A DNA stretch of 64,000 nucleotides from positions 19,057 to 83,056 of the forward strand of contig JAZRRE010000010.1 in the NCBI GenBank assembly GCA_045650505.1, in the 5' to 3' direction. The notes under the pieces are model-generated. The model was not told the origin of the DNA. It made no database searches and saw only the letters and a list, made by a program, of their open reading frames with translations. Below, in pieces: positions 58,648 to 64,000 of this stretch (the first letter of the stretch is position 1; each line of letters opens with the position of its first letter). The DNA comes from RGIG1681 sp045650505 (GTDB lineage Bacteria > Bacillota > Clostridia > Christensenellales > UBA1242). The translations under genes and the position numbers were made by a program.

Positions 58648-60858
58648 ATGTATGATTATTTGTTAACTGTTTTTAAACTTATTATCGGTCTTATTACTGC
58701 TGAAAGATTAATTTATGCATCTATTGCAGCACTTGCAATTTATATTATTTGGATTTGCTTTTCACTTGCTTTCAGTTTTCAACGCAGATTTAACAGAAAT
58801 TGCGTAAAATTGTATAATTTTGTGAAAAAGAATGGAATAAATGCAAATGACAATAATTCTGTAGATATTAAAGCAAGTAAGATTTCAAGTGGTTTTTCAC
58901 ACGGCTGGAAAAAGTTTAAAACTTCATCTTTTGGTAAACCTTCTGATTTTATCACAAGAAGAGATGCTCTTGATGTTGAAGTTAGCGGTGGTGTTTTAAA
59001 CCAAGGCAAAACAATTATGAGAACTTTTGTTAACATTATTACTTTTGTTTTGTTTGTTGCTAACTTTGCTTATCTTGGAAACAATAGTACAATCACATTC
59101 TACATTTTAGCAGAATCAATGGTGCTTCCAACTGTTTTATTTGTTATTTTAAAAATATTATATTTTGTTTACACATCTGTAAAGCAACAACTCTATAAAG
59201 CTGATATTGAATGTTTATATGAACTTTTAGATTTGCTTGACCAAGTGTTTGCAAAAGGGGATAAAGCTGTGATGGCTCAAATTCCAACTTCTTTCGTTCA
59301 AGGTGAAGATATGATTGCAACAAGTGAAGGTGAAGAACTTCCTGTGCTTGAAAATAAAGAAGAACCTGTTAGTGTTGAAACTGAAGAAGAGATTCCTGTT
59401 GCTGAAGAAGAAGTTTCTGCAGTGGTTGAAGAAAAAGAAGAAAATGAAGAGGAGAGTATTGCAAGCAAATATGACTTCTTTAAAAAGAAAAATATTGACG
59501 TAGATAAAATTTTGAACGATGGCGCAACAATGTCTAGTTCATCAGCACTTCCTTATATTAATGTTGATAGTGATTACGTTATCAAAGATGATGAAGGTGC
59601 TGTTTCAAAAACAATTACAAATCTTGAAAACGGAAGTGAACTTCTTGGAAGTATGATGCAAGATATGGGAAGCATCAAAAAACTCAAAAAAGAAGAAGAG
59701 GAAAAAGCTGAAGCTGAAAAAGCTGCTGCAGAAGCAGAAGCTAAAGCCAAAGAAGAAGCTGAAAAAGCTGAAGCGGAAGCCAAAGAAAAAGAAAGTGATG
59801 ACCCATTTGGAAATCTTGGTCAATTTGAAGTTGCAGAAAATGCAAAAATTGAAATTCAAGAAGATGTTGAAAATGTAGAAACTTCTGCTGAAGAAACTGA
59901 AAAAATGGAAGAAACAGAAGAAGTTGAAGAAGTTAAGCTTGAAATTCCTGATGTTGAACCTATTGAAATAGAAAAACCAGAAGTTGAAGAGATTGAACCA
60001 GAAATTTCACAAGATGATATTTCTGATGAAAGAAGAGAAAATATAGCTTCAGTTGTTGGTGGATTCAAGGCAAAATCAAAACTTGCTAGTGGTGGTGTTG
60101 TTATTGAAAGAAATCAACCAATTTCAAGAAGAGAAAAAACTCCAACTTATACAAATGATTATAATGATGAAGAAGACGATTATGATGAAGGAAATAATTA
60201 TACTTCAAACGGAATCACACATTTAAGTGCTGAAAGTAATGCTGATAATATTTTAAATTCATTTAGAAATAGTGCCGGTGGTTATGATGATTATCAAAAC
60301 TATGGTGCAGGAATGCAAAATCCTATGTATGGTGCGGGATATAACACTCCTCAATATAATCAAGGTTATGGATATCCTCAAGGTGGTTACAATCAACCAC
60401 AACAAATGAATGGCTATGGAATGCAAAATGTTCCAAGTTATCAACAAAATGTTCAACCGCAAGGTTTTGGTGGATATTCTCAAACATCAAGTTATGAAGA
60501 ACCTGATTATTCCGAAAGTTATGATGAAGAGTATGAAGAGGAAGAAGAAACACCAGTTAAAAAACCTGCTGTGAAGAGAACAAAAGAAAATGAACCAAGA
60601 CCAAGAAATTTAAAGAAAAAAGAGAGTAAATCTGATATGGAAGAAGTTCAAGGTGTTAAACGCGGAAGACCAAAAAAACAAGTTTTTGATGAAACAGTTA
60701 TAATTAAAAATGATAAAGAGTTTGACGAAGTGTTATCTCGTGCTGAAAAACTTATGAAAAAGAGTGAATCGGGTCTTTCTGCAAGTCAATCAAAGAGAAT
60801 TGAAAAAGAATTAAAAATGCTTATGGATGCAATGAATAAGTATAAAGAAGGTGTATAA
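58648..60858 (+). CDS. Large acidic membrane protein, unknown
   Basis: 736 aa. Four TM helices: two near the N-terminus (about 5-48) and two (about 125-180) separated by a loop with TRRDALDVEVSGGV. Then a long acidic disordered tail: Glu/Lys/Ala-rich (about 225-470), a Tyr/Gln/Gly/Asn/Pro-rich low-complexity stretch (about 545-635; YGYPQGGYNQPQQMNGYG-type), and a basic end (KRGRPKK, about 672). GGAGG precedes the ATG. Its stop overlaps the ATG of the DUF1858 gene, so the two are co-translated. Its composition suggests scaffold or condensate-type behaviour at the membrane (speculative). Confidence 0.75.
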   Translation: MYDYLLTVFKLIIGLITAERLIYASIAALAIYIIWICFSLAFSFQRRFNRNCVKLYNFVKKNGINANDNNSVDIKASKISSGFSHGWKKFKTSSFGKPSDFITRRDALDVEVSGGVLNQGKTIMRTFVNIITFVLFVANFAYLGNNSTITFYILAESMVLPTVLFVILKILYFVYTSVKQQLYKADIECLYELLDLLDQVFAKGDKAVMAQIPTSFVQGEDMIATSEGEELPVLENKEEPVSVETEEEIPVAEEEVSAVVEEKEENEEESIASKYDFFKKKNIDVDKILNDGATMSSSSALPYINVDSDYVIKDDEGAVSKTITNLENGSELLGSMMQDMGSIKKLKKEEEEKAEAEKAAAEAEAKAKEEAEKAEAEAKEKESDDPFGNLGQFEVAENAKIEIQEDVENVETSAEETEKMEETEEVEEVKLEIPDVEPIEIEKPEVEEIEPEISQDDISDERRENIASVVGGFKAKSKLASGGVVIERNQPISRREKTPTYTNDYNDEEDDYDEGNNYTSNGITHLSAESNADNILNSFRNSAGGYDDYQNYGAGMQNPMYGAGYNTPQYNQGYGYPQGGYNQPQQMNGYGMQNVPSYQQNVQPQGFGGYSQTSSYEEPDYSESYDEEYEEEEETPVKKPAVKRTKENEPRPRNLKKKESKSDMEEVQGVKRGRPKKQVFDETVIIKNDKEFDEVLSRAEKLMKKSESGLSASQSKRIEKELKMLMDAMNKYKEGV

Positions 60859-61070
60859 TGAAAAAGAAGAAAGTTGAAGTTACAAAAACAACACAAATTG
60901 GTGAAGTTTTAAACATTAACCCTAATGTTAAAGAAGTTTTAATGGGCTTTGGTCTTCATTGTTTTGGCTGCCCAATGAGTCAAATGGAAACACTTGAAGA
61001 AGCTGCTGATGTTCACGGTGTTGATGCAGATTTGCTTGTTGAAAAAGTTAATGAATTTTTAAATAAATAA
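60858..61070 (+). CDS. DUF1858 protein with CxxC motif
   Basis: 70 aa. The whole protein is a DUF1858 domain: a helical bundle with HCFGCPMSQ (Cys-x-x-Cys) near residue 36, as in proteins linked to hybrid-cluster and sulfur-carrier systems; the two Cys can form a disulfide. Its ATG overlaps the upstream stop by one base (TAATG). Why it is coupled to a large acidic membrane protein is not explained by any known pathway. Confidence 0.85.
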   Translation: MKKKKVEVTKTTQIGEVLNINPNVKEVLMGFGLHCFGCPMSQMETLEEAADVHGVDADLLVEKVNEFLNK

Positions 61071-61075
61071 AATTA

Positions 61076-61106
61076 AACCACTCACGAATAGGTGAGTGGT
61101 TTTTTA
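61076..61106 (+). terminator. Terminator of the 58648-61070 operon
   Basis: Stem AACCACTCACC-type (AACCACTCAC/GTGAGTGGTT) followed by TTTTTT. Confidence 0.8.
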
Positions 61107-61130
61107 GTTTACATAATTTTTTGCAAAATA

Positions 61131-61157
61131 AAAACCTAGCTTTTGCTAGGTTTTTTT
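61131..61157 (-). terminator. Terminator of hup
   Basis: Stem AAAACCTAGC/GCTAGGTTTT around TTTT; T tract on the minus strand is the A-rich flank. Confidence 0.75.
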
Positions 61158-61158
61158 A

Positions 61159-61434
61159 TTAGTTGATAGAATCTTTGAAACTCTTACCAAATTTTAAAGC
61201 TGGAACTTCACATGCAGCTACATTGATTGTTTCGCCTGGTTTTTGTGGGTTAGGACGAACGCTTGCATTTTTGTGTTTAGCAACGAATGTTCCAAAGCCA
61301 ACAAGTGTGATTTTGTCTTTAGCTTTCATAGCTTCTTGAACTGTTTCAACAAATGCATCATAGAATGCTGTTGCATCTTTGATTGTTGATTCTGTCTTGT
61401 CAGCAATTGCTCTTAAAAATTCATTTTTATTCAT
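61159..61434 (-). CDS. hup: HU-type DNA-binding protein
   Basis: 91 aa, the standard HU length. Nucleoid-associated dimer that bends DNA. Helical N-terminal half (MNKNEFLRAIADKTE), then GFGTFVAKHK and the beta-arm RPNPQKPGETINVAA with the Pro/Arg that intercalates, and a C-terminal VPALKFGKSFKD helix. AGGAGGATAA precedes the ATG. Confidence 0.97.
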   Translation of the reverse strand: MNKNEFLRAIADKTESTIKDATAFYDAFVETVQEAMKAKDKITLVGFGTFVAKHKNASVRPNPQKPGETINVAACEVPALKFGKSFKDSIN

Positions 61435-61483
61435 AAGTATTATCCTCCTAATTTGCTTTTAATAAGCTCTACTTACTATATTT

Positions 61484-61511
61484 ACTATAACATAAACAAA
61501 ATCTAATTCAA
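61484..61511 (-). promoter_or_regulatory. Promoter of hup
   Basis: On the minus strand, TTGAAT (61506-61511), 16 bp, TATAGT (61484-61489). Confidence 0.55.
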
Positions 61512-61642
61512 AACAAATTTTATGCTTTTTTTAAAAAAATATTGAAAATTTGGTAATTTATAAGCCTAAATAGTAATAATTTTATGACTTTTGTGGCAGA
61601 ATTTTAAAATTTTCATATTATAGAGTAGTTTGGAGGTGGATT

Positions 61643-62290
61643 ATCGCTCGCAAAAGTTATGTTTTAAAAGATAAAAATTCGATATTTATTGATGATAAGG
61701 CTGTGATTGGTGCTAATGTGATTATTTATGAAAATAATCGAATTGAGGGTGATTCTGTTATTGGTGACAATGTTACAATTTATCCAAATTCTTTTATCGA
61801 TTCATCGGTTATTGGAAAAGGAACAAAAATTTATTCATCGTTTATAGAAAAGGCAAAAGTGGGTTCTTGTTGCTTGATTGGTCCTTATGCACATCTTCGA
61901 GCGGGGAGTGATATTTCAGATTTTGTTAAGATTGGTAATTTTTGTGAAATTAAAAATTCTGAAATTGGAAGGCATACAAAAATCAGTCATTTAGCTTATG
62001 TTGGTGATGCTAAAGTTGGAAAAAACTGCAACATTGGTTGTGGAGTGATTTTTGTTAACTTTAACGGAAAAATAAAGTCAAAAACTATTGTTGAAGATGA
62101 TTCATTTATTGGCTCAAATGTCAACCTTATTTCGCCGGTGAAGATTGGAAATGGGGCTTATATTTGTGCAGGCACGACTGTTGATAAAGACATAGAGTCG
62201 AATGAATTTGTTATTGGGCGTGTTCGTGCAGAAATTAAAAAGGATAGAGCAAAAAAATATTTACATAAAAAGACAGATGATTTGAAATAA
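61643..62290 (+). CDS. Stand-alone GlmU C-terminal (acetyltransferase) domain; non-canonical start predicted
   Basis: 215 aa by an AUC start. Left-handed beta-helix hexapeptide repeats throughout, ending in the GlmU acetyltransferase signature: IGPYAHLRAGS, KIGNFCEIKNSEIG, SHLAYVGDA (catalytic His), NIGCGVIFVNFNGK, FIGSNVNLISPV, IGRVRAE. This half transfers acetyl to glucosamine-1-phosphate. The pyrophosphorylase half of GlmU is absent. A GGAGG ribosome binding site (61632-61636) lies 6 nt before ATC 61643; the frame contains no ATG, GTG or TTG from the upstream stop (61577) to GTG 61703. That GTG lacks a ribosome binding site and would lose the first helix turns. Confidence 0.78.
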   Translation: MARKSYVLKDKNSIFIDDKAVIGANVIIYENNRIEGDSVIGDNVTIYPNSFIDSSVIGKGTKIYSSFIEKAKVGSCCLIGPYAHLRAGSDISDFVKIGNFCEIKNSEIGRHTKISHLAYVGDAKVGKNCNIGCGVIFVNFNGKIKSKTIVEDDSFIGSNVNLISPVKIGNGAYICAGTTVDKDIESNEFVIGRVRAEIKKDRAKKYLHKKTDDLK

Positions 62291-62314
62291 AAGACATAGA
62301 ATCTGTCTTTTTTT
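62288..62314 (+). terminator. Terminator of the GlmU-like gene
   Basis: Stem AAAGACA/TGTCTTT (62290-62296 / 62304-62310) followed by TTTTT. Confidence 0.75.
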
Positions 62315-62315
62315 A

Positions 62316-62344
62316 TTGAAATTTAAATAGATTAGTGATATTAT
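62316..62344 (+). promoter_or_regulatory. Promoter of serS with inverted repeat over the -10
   Basis: TTGAAA (62316-62321), 17 bp, TATTAT (62339-62344). TAGATTA (62328-62334) and TAATCTA (62345-62351) form a 7-bp perfect inverted repeat that brackets the -10, a possible operator. Confidence 0.65.
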
Positions 62345-62374
62345 TAATCTATCTTATATAAGGAGGAAGAAAAT

Positions 62375-63664
62375 ATGATAGATATAAATCTTATCAGGAC
62401 TAATCCAGATTTAGTCAAAGAAAACATTAAAAAGAAATTCCAAGATGCAAAACTTCCTCTTGTTGATGAAGTTATGAATCTTGACAAGGAGAACCGCTCG
62501 CTTAAAACGGAAGCAGAGAACATTCGAAGTCAAAGAAACAAACTTTCAGCCGAAGTTGGCAAATGTATGAAAGAAGGCAGAAAAGATGATGCTGAAAAGA
62601 TTAAAGCAGAAGTTAAAGCTGGTGCTGAAAAACTTGTAAGCATTGAAGCTCGCCAAACTGAAATTGATGCCGAAATTAAAAAAAGAATGATGATTATTCC
62701 TAACATTTTAGATGCATCTGTTCCTATTGGAAAAGATGATAGTGAAAATGTTGAAGTTCAAAGATTTGGTGAAGCAGTTGTTCCTAACTTTGAAATTCCT
62801 TATAATGCGGATATTTTAGAGGGAATTGCTGGTCTTGATAAAGAATCTGCTGGTAGAACATCAGGTAATGGGTTCTATTATCTTTTGGGTGATGCCGCTA
62901 GACTTCACGAAGCTATGATTGCTTATGGTAGAGATTATATGATTGAACAAGGTTTCACTTATGCAATTCCACCATTTATGATTAGAAGTGATGTTGTGAC
63001 CGGTGTTATGAGCTTTGCTGAAATGGATGCAATGATGTATAAAATTGAAGGCGAAGACCTTTATTTGATTGGAACAAGTGAACACTCTATGATTGGTAAG
63101 TTTAAAGACCAACTTATGAAAGAAACCGAACTTCCAGCAACTTACACATCTTATTCACCATGCTTTAGAAAAGAGGGTGGTGCTCATGGACTTGAAGAAA
63201 GAGGAATTTACAGAGTTCACCAATTTGAAAAGCAAGAAATGATTGTGCTTTGCAAACCAGAAGAATCTATGGATTGGTATGAAAAAATGTGGAGATACAC
63301 AGTTGAAATCTTTAGAAACTTGAATATTCCTGTTCGTCAACTTGAATGCTGCTCTGGTGACCTTGCAGACCTTAAAGTTAAGTCTTGTGATATTGAGGCT
63401 TGGAGTCCAAGACAACAAAAATTCTTTGAAGTTGCTTCTTGTTCTAACCTTGGTGATGCACAAGCAAGAAGACTTGGAATTCGTGCTAAAGGCAAAGATG
63501 GAAACTATTTTGTTCACACACTTAACAACACTGTTCTTGCAAGTCCTCGTGGACTTATTGCACTTCTTGAAAATAATTATAACGAAGATGGTTCTATTAA
63601 TGTTCCTGAAGTGTTAAGACCATATATGGGTGGAAAAACAAAGATTGAAAAAATTGTAAAATAA
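62375..63664 (+). CDS. serS: Seryl-tRNA synthetase
   Basis: 429 aa. Charges tRNA-Ser (one is encoded at 2775). N-terminal tRNA-binding coiled coil (about 1-105, MIDINLIRTNPDLVKENIKK), then the class II catalytic domain: motif 1 region, motif 2 SPCFRKEGGAHGLEERGIYRVHQF-type residues (FRKE at about 265), and motif 3 GLIALLENN near the C-terminus. AGGAGGA precedes the ATG. Monocistronic; no T-box in the short leader. Strong terminator follows. Confidence 0.97.
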   Translation: MIDINLIRTNPDLVKENIKKKFQDAKLPLVDEVMNLDKENRSLKTEAENIRSQRNKLSAEVGKCMKEGRKDDAEKIKAEVKAGAEKLVSIEARQTEIDAEIKKRMMIIPNILDASVPIGKDDSENVEVQRFGEAVVPNFEIPYNADILEGIAGLDKESAGRTSGNGFYYLLGDAARLHEAMIAYGRDYMIEQGFTYAIPPFMIRSDVVTGVMSFAEMDAMMYKIEGEDLYLIGTSEHSMIGKFKDQLMKETELPATYTSYSPCFRKEGGAHGLEERGIYRVHQFEKQEMIVLCKPEESMDWYEKMWRYTVEIFRNLNIPVRQLECCSGDLADLKVKSCDIEAWSPRQQKFFEVASCSNLGDAQARRLGIRAKGKDGNYFVHTLNNTVLASPRGLIALLENNYNEDGSINVPEVLRPYMGGKTKIEKIVK

Positions 63665-63665
63665 T

Positions 63666-63716
63666 AAAAAAGATAGATTAAATTAGGATTTTATCTAATT
63701 TAATCTATCTTTTTTA
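63666..63716 (+). terminator. Terminator of serS
   Basis: 16-bp perfect stem AGATAGATTAAATTAG / CTAATTTAATCTATCT with A5 before and T5 after; bidirectional. Confidence 0.85.
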
Positions 63717-63754
63717 TTTGCATATAATGGTGTATATTAAGTATTTATATTAGT

Positions 63755-63783
63755 TTGACAAGCTTATATAAATGTGTCAAAAT
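63755..63783 (+). promoter_or_regulatory. Promoter region of the last gene, with inverted repeat
   Basis: TTGACA (63755-63760), 17 bp, CAAAAT (63778-63783, weak). TTTGACA/TGTCAAA (63754-63760 and 63775-63781) frame the spacer. Confidence 0.45.
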
Positions 63784-63823
63784 GAAGGTAGATAACCGAT
63801 TTTTTACTTAAAAGGAGAGTAAA

Positions 63824-64000
63824 ATGGATTTAAAGGAAAATGAAACTATAAGACTGAATGATGGAAATAAGTATTGGATTGTAAAGAAAATTATTGTTGA
63901 AGGTATTGTTTTTTACTATACAATAAAAATTGATAAATCTGCTGAAGTGGTTATTTTAACGGATACAGAGGGTTTTGCAATTGTTGAAGATGGAACAGTT
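63824..64000 (+). CDS. Hypothetical protein, N-terminal part (cut by window edge)
   Basis: I translated this by hand. ATG 63824 has AAAAGGAGAG just upstream, and the frame is open for all 59 codons to the window end. The visible part (MDLKENETIRLNDGNKYWIV...) is a small beta-rich, acidic sequence with YWIVKKIIVEGIVFYYTIKI and LTDTEGFAIVEDG, reminiscent of the DUF1292-type regulatory proteins of Bacillota; this is a loose likeness only. C-terminus outside the window. Confidence 0.7.
   Translation, partial: MDLKENETIRLNDGNKYWIVKKIIVEGIVFYYTIKIDKSAEVVILTDTEGFAIVEDGTV

Noticed and set aside
61703..62290. GTG start for the GlmU-like gene
   Set aside because: No ribosome binding site at the right distance, it would remove the start of the beta helix, and a good GGAGG lies at 61632-61636 with the frame open.
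1..64000. CRISPR arrays or rRNA genes
   Set aside because: No regularly spaced repeats with unique spacers and no rRNA-like sequence were seen.

Overview
The window is AT-rich DNA from a low-GC Gram-positive-type bacterium, most likely an uncultivated Clostridia-like Bacillota. The reasons are AddAB instead of RecBCD, strong AGGAGG-type ribosome binding sites, sigma-A-type promoters, U-tract hairpin terminators after almost every transcription unit, and teichoic-acid-type envelope enzymes. The lineage is inferred from gene content. Class I lysyl-tRNA synthetase in place of the usual class II enzyme is a lineage clue.

Layout. 1-2750 is the end of a mobile element: a membrane protein cut by the window edge, two divergent XRE regulators around three identical operators, and a large serine recombinase that abuts tRNA-Ser(UGA). 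3039-3158 is an orphan structured RNA with its own promoter and terminator. 3345-7142 is a DUF4011-type helicase/nuclease and 7326-10778 a membrane-anchored papain-like protease. 10888-16372 is mostly housekeeping (asnS, a P-loop protein, Sua5/YwlC, mntP, phosphoesterase). tRNA-Asn is followed by an unrecognised cluster (16745-21067) that includes a HipA-like kinase-fold protein.

21166-26802 holds envelope and signalling genes: a two-TM protein, an HD-GYP protein, then a three-gene operon made of a membrane sulfatase-fold transferase, a YidC insertase fused to a CDP-glycerol-phosphotransferase-like domain, and a small membrane protein. 26967-35700 is mainly small hypothetical and membrane proteins, a sugar nucleotidyltransferase, and a nuclease-like/phosphoribosyltransferase/histidine-phosphatase operon. 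35772-42997 carries a U32 peptidase-family protein, cmk, comF and secA. 43125-48102 encodes two large unknown proteins, one with a glycine-zipper-like hydrophobic block. 48259-63664 holds lysS (class I), a YfcE-like phosphoesterase, yugP, addB-addA, a large acidic membrane protein with a DUF1858 partner, hup, a stand-alone GlmU acetyltransferase domain and serS. A last gene is cut by the right edge.

What stands out. (1) The YidC-glycerophosphotransferase fusion suggests coupling of membrane insertion with polyol-phosphate polymer synthesis. (2) Three genes have a -35/-10 promoter placed so that transcription should start at the ATG (leaderless mRNA). (3) The GlmU-like gene has a good ribosome binding site but no ATG, GTG or TTG, which implies an AUC or AUU start. 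(4) There is an unclassified, possibly bistable small RNA. (5) An unknown cluster has a repeated His-x-His box and a HipA-like kinase fold. (6) Nested palindromic terminators after asnS and secA share a leader sequence.
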